From assembly GCF_014836555.1 (NCBI RefSeq), contig NZ_JACSQQ010000006.1, positions 86,954 through 131,194 on the forward strand: 44,241 nucleotides of DNA, in the 5' to 3' direction. This document shows positions 7,630-15,242 of the stretch, piece after piece. Under the pieces are notes generated by a model, which ran no database searches, was not told where the DNA came from, and saw nothing but the letters and a program-made list of their open reading frames with translations. Position 1 is the first letter of the stretch, and each line of letters starts with the position of its first letter. The stretch is from Oerskovia rustica (GTDB taxonomy: Bacteria; Actinomycetota; Actinomycetes; Actinomycetales; Cellulomonadaceae). The position numbers were made by a program, and so were the translations under genes.

Positions 7630-9135
7630 ATGAGTGATGTTGCGCAGGTCAGGAGCCGGACGGGCGGGGTCCTCGCGGCCACGTGCATCTCCACGCTGGT
7701 GGTCAACGCGAACACGTCGGCGGTCAGCATCCTGCTCCCGGCGATCTCCGAGGACACCGGGACGTCCGTGACCACGCTGCAGTGGGCCGTGACGGGCTAC
7801 TCGCTCGTCGGGGCGGCTGTCATCGTCACCTCGGGCTCGTTGGGCGACGTCTTCGGTCGTCGTCGGGTGTTCCAGCTCGGCCTGCTGCTGTTCGTCGTGT
7901 CGTGCGTGATGATCGCGCTGGCCGGGTCCGGGGGCATGGTCATCGCCGGTCGCGTGATCCAGGGCGCGGCGGGGGCGACGATCCTCGCGTGCGGCCTCAG
8001 TCTCCTGTCGGTCGCGAACTCGGGCGATGCACAGCTCCGCGCCGTCTCCCTGTGGGGCGCCGCGGCGGCCGTGGGGGCCGCGGCCGGTCCGCTGGTCGGC
8101 GGCGTGCTCGTCGACGTCACGGGGTGGCAGGGGCTGTTCTGGATCGACGCGGGGATCGCGGTCCTGTGCATGGTCCTGACGGTGCTGACGGTCGCCGAGT
8201 CGAGGGACCCCGACCGGCCGAGGACGATCGACTACGCGGGCACCGTGCTCATCGCGCTGACGCTGACCCCGCTCATCCTGGGCGTGACCAAGAGCGGCGA
8301 CTGGGGCTGGTTCTCGGTGGCCACGCTGGGGTGCTTCGCGATCTCTGTCGGGGCGGCCGTCGCGTTCGTCGTCGTCGAGGGGCGGGTGGCCGTCCCGCTC
8401 GTGGACCTCGCCCTGCTGCGCAACCGCGTCCTCGTGGGTTCGACCATCGCGATCCTCATCGGGGCGGGCACGATCAACGGCCTGATGTACCTCCTGAGCC
8501 TGTACTTCCAGGACCCCGCCACCCTGGGCTTCAGCCCGCTCCAGGCGGGGCTCGCGACGCTCCCGGCGACCGTGGGACTCGTGGTGATCGCCCCGCTCGT
8601 GCCGCGGCTCGCGGCGAAGATCGGCGGTCGGCAGACGATCGGGCTCGGTTTCGCCCTGACCACGGTCGGCTTCGTGGTCGTGGGCCTCGTGAACGAGACC
8701 TGGGTGTACAGCGCGTTCCTGCTGCCGTTGGTCGCGATCGCGGTCGGCATGGGCCTCTCCAACGGCCCTGCGTCGGCGGCGGCCACGGCCGCGGTGCCGG
8801 AGAACCAGGTCGGCGGGGCCTCGGGGATCTCCAACATGGCCCGGTACGTCGGCGCCGCGGTCGCGACGGCGCTGGCCGCCACCATCTACGGCAACGTGAT
8901 CGCGACCCGGACGGCTGCCGGGGCCGCGCAGGGCGACGCCCTGGCCTCGGGGCTGGCGGCCGCCGCCTGGATGATGGCGATCTTCAGCTTCCTCGGCGTG
9001 CTCATGGCGGTCGTGATCGGCCGCCACCGTGCCACGAAGGGGACGCTCGACGACGCCGCCGCGGCGGCAGCCGCGGTCTCCTTCACGCTGCCGACCTCGG
9101 CGACAGCAGGACGAACCGGCTCAGACCGGGACTGA
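7630..9135 (+). CDS. MFS drug-efflux transporter, DHA2 (EmrB/QacA-like)
   Basis: A 501-aa major facilitator with about 14 hydrophobic segments, the DHA2 pattern of proton-driven drug exporters in the inner membrane. The loop after helix 2, GSLGDVFGRRRVFQ, is the MFS motif A (GxLaDrxGrkxxl). The region around LQWAVTGYSLVGAAV is typical of EmrB/QacA proteins. The C-terminal tail is Ala-rich and polar. The ATG at 7630 follows GGGAAGGGG. A TACCGT hexamer at about 7572-7577 could be its promoter. Substrate is unknown. Confidence 0.9.
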   Translation: MSDVAQVRSRTGGVLAATCISTLVVNANTSAVSILLPAISEDTGTSVTTLQWAVTGYSLVGAAVIVTSGSLGDVFGRRRVFQLGLLLFVVSCVMIALAGSGGMVIAGRVIQGAAGATILACGLSLLSVANSGDAQLRAVSLWGAAAAVGAAAGPLVGGVLVDVTGWQGLFWIDAGIAVLCMVLTVLTVAESRDPDRPRTIDYAGTVLIALTLTPLILGVTKSGDWGWFSVATLGCFAISVGAAVAFVVVEGRVAVPLVDLALLRNRVLVGSTIAILIGAGTINGLMYLLSLYFQDPATLGFSPLQAGLATLPATVGLVVIAPLVPRLAAKIGGRQTIGLGFALTTVGFVVVGLVNETWVYSAFLLPLVAIAVGMGLSNGPASAAATAAVPENQVGGASGISNMARYVGAAVATALAATIYGNVIATRTAAGAAQGDALASGLAAAAWMMAIFSFLGVLMAVVIGRHRATKGTLDDAAAAAAAVSFTLPTSATAGRTGSDRD

Positions 9136-9245
9136 GCACCCTCTCCCCGGTCGGTGCGGTTCACCCGATCTGGATGACGTGCTCCCGGTTCCTCGGGCGG
9201 CACACTCGAACCAAGGCCTGACCGACGACGTCGACGGAGGCAGTG

Positions 9246-9281
9246 ATGACCACGCAAGCACCCCCGCAGGACGCGCGATGA
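9246..9281 (+). CDS. 11-codon upstream ORF coupled to the permease
   Basis: An ATG at 9246, preceded by GGAGG, opens a short frame encoding MTTQAPPQDAR and stops at TGA 9279-9281. That stop overlaps the permease ATG (9278) in an ATGA junction. The micro-ORF carries the only good ribosome-binding site in the region, while the permease start has none of its own, so the permease would be translated by termination-reinitiation. It could also be a leftover N-terminus after a frameshift. Confidence 0.4.
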   Translation: MTTQAPPQDAR

Positions 9282-10750
9282 GCGCCGCCGACATCCCCGC
9301 CGACGTCCCTGTCGACGGCACGACGGCGGTCCCGGCCGCCCGCACGCGCGCGACGAACACCCAGTGGATCTCCTGGGTCGCGCTGGCGATGATGACGACG
9401 AGCTCGGTCGCGAGCCTGCGCGCCGCGCCGACGATGGCCGTCTACGGCCTCGCCTGCGTGTTCCTCTACCTGCTGCCCGCGGTCGTCTTCCTGCTGCCGA
9501 CGTCGCTGGTGTCGGCGGAGCTCGCCTCCGGGTGGACGGGCGGGATCTACAAGTGGGTCTCCGAGGGCATCTCGAAGCCCATGGGCTTCCTCGCGGTGTG
9601 GTGCCAGTTCGCCATGACGATCTTCTACTACCCGAGCCTGCTCGGGTTCGTCGCGAGCACGCTCGCGTACGTCATCAACCCCGCGCTCGCCAGCAGCGGG
9701 GTCTGGACGGCGGCCGTGATCATCGTCGTCTACTGGTCCGGCGTCTGGGTCTCCTCGCGCGGCACCAAGGGCGTCGCCGGCCTCGCGAGCGGTGGGCTCA
9801 TCATCGGGACCCTGATCCCCGGTGTCGTGCTCGTGACCCTCGGTGTCGTGTTCCTCGGTCAGGGGAACGAGTCCGCGGCGCCCATGACGGCCGACAACCT
9901 GCTGCCGGCCTGGGCCGGGCTCTCGAGCCTCGTTCTCATCGTCAACAACTTCCTGTCCTACTCCGGTATGGAGATGAACGCGGTCCACGTGTCGTCGCTG
10001 AAGAACCCCGGGAAGCAGTTCCCGAAGTCGATGTTCCTCGCGATGGGCATGGTGCTGGCGATCTTCATCCTTCCTGCGCTGGCCATCAGCTGGATCGTGC
10101 CCGCCGAGGAGCTCTCGCTCACGGCCGGCGTGATGCAGGCCTTCGACGCGGTGTTCGCCAACTTCGGGTGGCAGTGGCTGACGCCCATCGTGGGCATCAT
10201 GCTCGTCACGGCCTCGCTCGGTGGCATGCTCACGTGGCTGGCCGGTCCGTCCAAGGGCCTGCTGCTCATCTCCCGCCAGGAGGGGTACCTCCCACCGTTC
10301 CTGCAGCGGCTCAACAAGAACGGTGTCCAGCAGAACATCCTGGTCGTCCAGGGCATCGTGACCACGGTGATCGGCCTCGCCTACGCGCTGATCCCCGACG
10401 TCTCGAGCGCCTACTGGATCTTCTCCGTCATCACGACGCAGGTGTACCTGATCATGTATCTGCTGATGTTCGTGGCCGCGATCAACCTGCGCCGTCGTCA
10501 GCCCGACCACCCGCGCGGCTTCCGGGCCCCGATGCTCGTGAGCATGTGCGGGGTGGGCTTCGCAGCCTCGCTGGCCGCGCTGCTGGTCGGGTTCGTCCCG
10601 CCGTCGCAGTTCTCCTCCGGTAGCCCGCTGGTCTACTTCCTCATCGTGGGCGGCGGGGCCCTGGGGCTGGGCCTGTTCGTGCCGTTCCTGTTCTACCGGT
10701 TCCGCAAGCCGACCTGGAAGCAGGCCGAGTCGACGGAGGTGGCCTCGTGA
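9278..10750 (+). CDS. APC-superfamily amino acid permease (GadC/AcaP-like)
   Basis: A 490-aa integral membrane protein with about 12 hydrophobic segments, starting after a polar N-terminus of some 30 residues. Family blocks include ASGWTGGIYKWVSEG (helix 2-3 region), YSGMEMNAVHVSSLKNPGKQFPKS (helix 6-7 region) and WLAGPSKGLL. The pattern is closest to glutamate/GABA-type antiporters of the APC superfamily, but substrate is not proven. Translation appears coupled to the 11-codon ORF upstream, and its stop overlaps the next start in GTGA. The gene pair forms a two-gene operon. Confidence 0.88.
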   Translation: MSAADIPADVPVDGTTAVPAARTRATNTQWISWVALAMMTTSSVASLRAAPTMAVYGLACVFLYLLPAVVFLLPTSLVSAELASGWTGGIYKWVSEGISKPMGFLAVWCQFAMTIFYYPSLLGFVASTLAYVINPALASSGVWTAAVIIVVYWSGVWVSSRGTKGVAGLASGGLIIGTLIPGVVLVTLGVVFLGQGNESAAPMTADNLLPAWAGLSSLVLIVNNFLSYSGMEMNAVHVSSLKNPGKQFPKSMFLAMGMVLAIFILPALAISWIVPAEELSLTAGVMQAFDAVFANFGWQWLTPIVGIMLVTASLGGMLTWLAGPSKGLLLISRQEGYLPPFLQRLNKNGVQQNILVVQGIVTTVIGLAYALIPDVSSAYWIFSVITTQVYLIMYLLMFVAAINLRRRQPDHPRGFRAPMLVSMCGVGFAASLAALLVGFVPPSQFSSGSPLVYFLIVGGGALGLGLFVPFLFYRFRKPTWKQAESTEVAS

Positions 10751-11190
10751 GCACGCCGGAGGAGAACCAGCCGCGGCACGAGCGTCGGTGGATCTACGTC
10801 GGCGCGTGCGTGATCCTCGTCGCGATGGGCGTATGGGGGGTCCTCGCGTTCACCACCGTCAGGGAGTCGGCTCGTGCGTCGGAGAAGGCGGACGAGCTGA
10901 TCGCGGCGATCGAGGAGGCCGGGGTGCGCACGCCCGACAAGGACCAGGTCGTGCGCGTCCTCGGCGACGACGGCGGCGCGACGTGCGCCAACCCCAACGA
11001 GGCGCTCAGCCGGGCGACCCTGCTCGCGCAGCTCGCGAACGGCGCCACGGGCCCGGGCGCCCGGCCGGTCATCGCGGACAGCCGTGTGGTCCAGGGGCAG
11101 CTGCTCATCATCGAGGTCTACTGCCCCGAGGAGCTGGACGAGTTCCAGGCGTTCGTCGACGACCTCAAGACCGCCGACGTGGCGGGGTGA
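10747..11190 (+). CDS. Small single-pass membrane protein, permease partner
   Basis: A 147-aa protein I do not recognise as a named family. A polar N-terminus is followed by one membrane segment (about residues 15-36) and a 110-residue soluble domain, probably outside the membrane. That domain has two cysteines, C80 and C126, which could form a disulfide. The GTG start overlaps the permease stop (GTGA), so the two are translated together. The context suggests an accessory subunit or exofacial partner of the permease; that function is inference. A strong hairpin follows 4 nt after the stop. Confidence 0.75.
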   Translation: MSTPEENQPRHERRWIYVGACVILVAMGVWGVLAFTTVRESARASEKADELIAAIEEAGVRTPDKDQVVRVLGDDGGATCANPNEALSRATLLAQLANGATGPGARPVIADSRVVQGQLLIIEVYCPEELDEFQAFVDDLKTADVAG

Positions 11191-11194
11191 GGCG

Positions 11195-11213
11195 GTGACC
11201 GCCGCGCGGTCAC
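11195..11213 (+). terminator. Hairpin after the permease operon
   Basis: GTGACCGC (11195-11202) and GCGGTCAC (11206-11213) form a perfect 8-bp stem with a 3-nt loop, 4 nt after the stop codon at 11190. There is no T-tract, as is common in actinobacteria. Confidence 0.6.
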
Positions 11214-11223
11214 GGTTCGACGC

Positions 11224-11364
11224 CTAGTTGTACTGACGGGGGACACTGATCGCCCGCGTGACGGGTGGCTGGTTCGTGCCACCGTCGAACGACCTCGGCC
11301 CGTAGCGGACGTTGAAGCCTTCGAGCATCACGTCCCTGCGCGGTTCGCAACCCTCTCGACGCAT
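11224..11364 (-). CDS. Short ORF or C-terminal remnant, 46 codons
   Basis: A minus-strand frame from ATG 11364 to TAG 11224-11226, 26 bp beyond the DUF2268 stop and in another frame. From its internal methionine (MLEGFNVRYGPRSF) onward nearly every codon ends in G or C, as in real genes here, whereas the first 12 codons do not. That fits the C-terminal end of a lost gene, or a genuine protein of about 34 aa. I do not recognise the sequence. It ends in SVPRQYN. Confidence 0.35.
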   Translation of the reverse strand: MRREGCEPRRDVMLEGFNVRYGPRSFDGGTNQPPVTRAISVPRQYN

Positions 11365-11390
11365 CCGCAGGTGGTCGTTCGACGTGCTGC

Positions 11391-12299
11391 TCAGTGTGCC
11401 GCGTCTGGGGTCAGGCCCAGCCGTGGCAGCGCAACGCGCAGGATCTCGGACGCGGGAGCGTCGACGCTCTGGGCGGCCGTGGTGCCCGTGGCGTCGAGGT
11501 AGGCGCGGACAAGCCGAGCCCCGGCTGCATAGCCGGCCCCGGTCGGCAGGCCGACGGGCTCGACACCGAAGAGCTGTGCGCTGGAGTCGCCCAGCACCCA
11601 GGCGGCGAAGTCTGCCATTCCTGTGACGCTCAGGCCGCTGGCGACCTTGGCCAGGACCTGGTCGTCGGAGCGGGTCTCATCGCGCACGAAGTGGGTGTAT
11701 CCGGCGTCGCCGTACAGCTCGGACGCGAAGACGTCGGCGAGCCCTTCGGACACGACGTGCTCGCCGATCGTCACCGTCTGTGGGTCCCACACGATCCCGC
11801 CGGGTGAATAGCGCACGTTGTGGTGCAGCTCGTGGACCGTGATCGCCTCGAGGCGATCGAGGACGCGCGAGGTGGGCCAGACGGTGATGGTGATGTAGCC
11901 GCTGATACCGCCGAACCCCGAGATCCCCTGCACCTCGTCGACGAAGTGCCTGCTGGTCGGATCCCCCAGGACGAGCAGCACGTTCAGGTCGGGGATCGTC
12001 ACACCCGGACCGGCGGCCGCCAACGCTGCGACGCCGTCCTCGAGGGCCTTCTCGATGCGGGTCCACGCATCGGCCGCGACAAGGGACTCCAGGCCGTCGC
12101 GGACCTGCTCGAGCGCAGAGTCCGGACGGAAGCCGAAGTTCTGCTGGTGCACGGTGGCCATGTCCACGCCGCCGGGGATGAAGTGGTACATCCCCGCCAT
12201 CGGAGCCCACATGTCACGAATGAGGTCGGCGCGGTCCTGCGCGGCCGCCGTCAGGACCCGGCTCATACCCGAGGCGCTGTCAATCACTGAGATGGTCAT
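11391..12299 (-). CDS. DUF2268-type putative Zn-dependent protease
   Basis: A 302-aa protein with the zinc-metalloprotease motif HELHH (residues 156-160, HExxH) and a downstream VVSEGLADVFASELYG block whose glutamate (E185) would be the third zinc ligand, as in gluzincin-like DUF2268 proteins. No signal peptide is seen, so it is probably cytosolic. The ATG at 12299 follows TAGGGT by 8 nt. Coding remnants flank it on both sides, so it sits in an accessory pocket. Substrate is unknown. Confidence 0.75.
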   Translation of the reverse strand: MTISVIDSASGMSRVLTAAAQDRADLIRDMWAPMAGMYHFIPGGVDMATVHQQNFGFRPDSALEQVRDGLESLVAADAWTRIEKALEDGVAALAAAGPGVTIPDLNVLLVLGDPTSRHFVDEVQGISGFGGISGYITITVWPTSRVLDRLEAITVHELHHNVRYSPGGIVWDPQTVTIGEHVVSEGLADVFASELYGDAGYTHFVRDETRSDDQVLAKVASGLSVTGMADFAAWVLGDSSAQLFGVEPVGLPTGAGYAAGARLVRAYLDATGTTAAQSVDAPASEILRVALPRLGLTPDAAH

Positions 12300-12372
12300 G
12301 ACAAGCGACCCTAAACACTGCCGCTACGACAAGGTCAACCAGTTCCCCGATCAGTATTCCCGGTCGGTACGG

Positions 12373-12613
12373 CTAGTCCTCCTCAGCCACCCCGTAGCAA
12401 CCTGAGCTCGACTCGCCCAGCACCACGAGAGCCGTGTCGAAGGTGTGCTCCGTCGCGGGGTTCCAGCCGTCGGACTCGGACAGCGAGTCGAACCAGGGGT
12501 CGGTGGGAGGAGCCGCGTCGTCGGGAGCGTGCCCGAGCGCCGAGCCGCCGAAGTGCCGGATGACCTTCTTCGAGGGTGTGCGCAGTTGGTCGCGTACCGG
12601 GCCCCGCGCTCAC
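12373..12613 (-). pseudogene. Frameshifted or start-less gene remnant
   Basis: From 12609 to a TAG at 12373-12375 the minus strand keeps an open frame of 78 codons with strongly G/C-ending codons and a protein-like composition (segments RDQLRTPSKKVIRHFGGSAL and DPWFDSLSESDGWNPATE), but there is no in-frame start. A GTG at 12613 would start VSAGPG in the next frame. A single indel around 12590-12600 would join it to RDQLRTPSKK and give a gene of about 80 aa. This is either a frameshift pseudogene, a C-terminal fragment or an assembly error. Family not recognised. Confidence 0.5.
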
Positions 12614-12735
12614 GGGAGCGCGATCTCCGGCCCGGTCGGTTCGTCCGGGGTCGGCGACACCCGCAGCGGAGAGCCGACGGCCGTCCTGCTCGACGTCGGG
12701 CGGCACGCGTCGCCTGACCGGAGGGATGGCGTCAC
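12610..12735 (-). CDS. Possible 41-aa ORF coupled to the helicase
   Basis: A GTG at 12735 overlaps the helicase stop in a GTGA junction and opens 41 codons ending at TGA 12610-12612, which in turn overlaps the GTG of the next remnant. Composition (GSPLRVSPTPDEPTGPEIAL) is plausible but not recognisable. It may be a real coupled micro-gene or part of the neighbouring degraded gene. Confidence 0.25.
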   Translation of the reverse strand: MTPSLRSGDACRPTSSRTAVGSPLRVSPTPDEPTGPEIALP

Positions 12736-15026
12736 ACGTCGGCGCCGCCGTCGCCCCACGGCACGTCGACGGGCGCGTCCTGCACGTCGTGGTCCAGCAC
12801 CTCGCGGTCTGCCACGATCCCCTGGGCCACCGTCACCCCGGCGCCACCCGACGCGACCGGCTCCCCGCCGAGCCACCGTGCCTGCTCGGCCGCGACGATC
12901 GTCTGCGCGAGCCGGGCCTCCGACACGTCGACCGCGCCGGGCAGCGCGTCGGCCAGGACGCTGCGCCGCGCGTAGGCGTCGAACAGCCGGGCCTTGGTCC
13001 CGAGGATCTCGACCATGCGCTCGTCGACCGTGTCGGCGACGAGCAGCCGGTGCACCTGCACGGTGCGCACCTGGCCCATGCGATGGGCGCGTGCGACGGC
13101 CTGCGCCTCGGTCGTGGGCTTGACCTGCGGCTCGCACAGGATGACGACGGACGCCGCCTGGAGGTTGACGCCGACCCCGCCCACGTCGATCTGGCTCACC
13201 AGCGCCCGGGGCACGGGCGAGGTCGTGAAGTCGTCGAGGATCGTCTGGCGGGCGCTCGCCCCCACGGAACCCGTGAGCGGTCCGGTGGCGAGGTCGCCCA
13301 GCGCGCGCACCACGAGGTCGACGACGTCGCGGAAGTACGTGAACACCACGACCTTGCGGCCGTTCCCCGTGGCCTCCTCGACGAGCTCGACGAGCCGGCG
13401 CACCTTGGCCGAGTCCTCGGGGTGCTCGACGGCGTACGCGGCCCGGCGCATGGCCATGAAGCTGCCCTCGCGCACCGCGGCGCGGTAGGCGGCGCCGTCG
13501 GCCGGGCCGAACGACTCCCACTCCTCGACCTGGACGAGCTCGGGCAGCTCCTCGAGCACGTCCTCCTGGTTGCGCCGGAGGTACACGGGGGCCACGGCGA
13601 GCCGGAACCGCCCGGCGCCCGCGGCGCCGTGCGCGGCGCTGACCTGCTCGGCGACCTCGGGCTGGAGGTAGGCGACGAGGCGTCGGAACTCCTCGACGCG
13701 GTTCTCCATCACCGTGCCGGTCAGGAACAGCACGTGCTCGGTGCGCCCGGCCCAGGCGGCCACGGCCTGGGACCTCTTGGCCTCGGGGTTCTTGACGTAG
13801 TGCGCCTCGTCGACCACGAGCATCGCGGGTGTGGGCAGGTCGAGCGGCAGGAGCCCGACCTGCTCGAACGTCGTCACGGCCACGCCGCCCTCGCGCGCCC
13901 ACTGCGCGGCCTCCTCGGCACGCTCGGGGCCGTGGACGTCGAGCGAGCGCAACGTGCTGTGCCGCGCGACCTCGCGCACCCAGCTCGTCATGACGCTCGC
14001 GGGGCACACCACGAGGAAGTGCGTCGCGCCGCCCGCGGCGAGGTGCGCCATCGCGGCGATGGCCTGGACGGTCTTGCCGAGGCCCATCTCGTCGCCCAGG
14101 ATCGTGCGCCGCTGCGCCAGGGCGTAGCGCGCCCCGAACACCTGGTACCCGCGCAACGAGGCGGTCAGGAGGGACTGGTCGAGCGGCTGCTCGTCCACAC
14201 GGGCCAGGAGCTCGGGCGGCAGGTGGCCCTCGGTGGCCTGGAGGTCGCGCCCGATGTCCACGACGTCGTCGAGCAGCGCGTAGTACGTCGCCGAGCGTGC
14301 CCGGAAGTCGGTCCACGCCTCGAAGGCGTCGACAGGCTCGGTGTCGAGGGCGCCGACCCGCCCTGCGGCCGCGACGGTCCCGGACCGCTCGGCGTCGGCG
14401 ACCAGCCGTGCGAGGTCGCGCACGGCGTCCGCTGCCCGACGGCGCCGCGCGGGCAGCGAGAAGAACGTCCGGACCGCGCGGGTCGCCTCCTGGGCCGCGA
14501 CCCGGTGCTCCGTGTGCCCCTCGAGGAACGTGACGACCACCTGTCGGTGCACCGCGGCGGCCGTGCGCGCCGCGTCGAGCCCTGCGAGGGCCTGGACGAG
14601 GCCGGTCGTGAACGGGTCGCCCGGGGCGTCGTCGATGCGGAACCGCAGGGTCTCCTGGACGGCGTGGGCGATCTGCGCCGCGGCCGCGAGGCAGTGCGTC
14701 GCGGTCTGCGGCCCGATCCCGGGCAGCCGTTCGAGCCCGGCGGGTCCTGCACGCAGCACGTCCCCGACGGTCGTGATGCCGCCGTCGACGAGGCGGCCCA
14801 CGCGCAGCCGCTCACCGCTGACCTCGCGCAGGCGCTCGACCCCGATCGCCGAGAGCTCGCCCAGGACCTTGTCCTCCTGGCTCGACCCGAACGCGGTGCG
14901 CACGTGCTCGCGGAACCGGGCAGGTGCGCCGGCGAGGCCCGAGAGCAGCGCGGCGACCTCGTCGGCCCGGGCGACGACCTCACGCGCGTGCTCGGTCGTG
15001 GGGCGGGGAACGTCGAGCGCGGTCAT
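12732..15026 (-). CDS. SNF2-family ATPase/helicase with HhH motif
   Basis: A 764-aa superfamily 2 DNA translocase. Residues 1-280 are a helical region with a helix-hairpin-helix motif around 98-112 (GLERLPGIGPQTAT), a DNA-backbone contact. The SNF2 motor follows: Walker A GDEMGLGKT at 311-319, DEAH at 406-409, and a C-terminal helicase lobe with GGVGVNLQAASVVI and the arginine-finger block ARAHRMGQ. RapA/SNF2 proteins remodel DNA-protein complexes and act in repair or transcription recycling. The exact role is unknown. The start at 15026 has AGGAG about 11 nt upstream. Confidence 0.9.
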   Translation of the reverse strand: MTALDVPRPTTEHAREVVARADEVAALLSGLAGAPARFREHVRTAFGSSQEDKVLGELSAIGVERLREVSGERLRVGRLVDGGITTVGDVLRAGPAGLERLPGIGPQTATHCLAAAAQIAHAVQETLRFRIDDAPGDPFTTGLVQALAGLDAARTAAAVHRQVVVTFLEGHTEHRVAAQEATRAVRTFFSLPARRRRAADAVRDLARLVADAERSGTVAAAGRVGALDTEPVDAFEAWTDFRARSATYYALLDDVVDIGRDLQATEGHLPPELLARVDEQPLDQSLLTASLRGYQVFGARYALAQRRTILGDEMGLGKTVQAIAAMAHLAAGGATHFLVVCPASVMTSWVREVARHSTLRSLDVHGPERAEEAAQWAREGGVAVTTFEQVGLLPLDLPTPAMLVVDEAHYVKNPEAKRSQAVAAWAGRTEHVLFLTGTVMENRVEEFRRLVAYLQPEVAEQVSAAHGAAGAGRFRLAVAPVYLRRNQEDVLEELPELVQVEEWESFGPADGAAYRAAVREGSFMAMRRAAYAVEHPEDSAKVRRLVELVEEATGNGRKVVVFTYFRDVVDLVVRALGDLATGPLTGSVGASARQTILDDFTTSPVPRALVSQIDVGGVGVNLQAASVVILCEPQVKPTTEAQAVARAHRMGQVRTVQVHRLLVADTVDERMVEILGTKARLFDAYARRSVLADALPGAVDVSEARLAQTIVAAEQARWLGGEPVASGGAGVTVAQGIVADREVLDHDVQDAPVDVPWGDGGADV

Positions 15027-15242
15027 CGGGCGGGCACTCCTGGGGGACGTCGGTGGGGGAGCACGGACTCTGGAGGAGGACCGGCGGCCGCGATGCCAGG
15101 ATCGACGGCCTCGTGACGCTATCACCGGCGAGAGGTGCCAGTCCCGAGGACACCTTCGCCACCCGCCCAACCCCCGGGGGGGGGGGTCCGCTCCTCGGAG
15201 GGGACCGCCCCCTTGGGTTCGGCGTGAGAGGCGCGTGACGCG

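Noticed and set aside
12383-12706. A 107-codon minus-strand frame after the helicase
   Set aside because: It overlaps the remnant in another frame and lacks GC3 bias and protein-like composition. Only its first few codons may belong to the frameshifted gene.
15176-15186. Run of eleven G upstream of the helicase, as a phase-variation tract
   Set aside because: It lies outside any reading frame, and such runs are prone to sequencing error in high-GC DNA.
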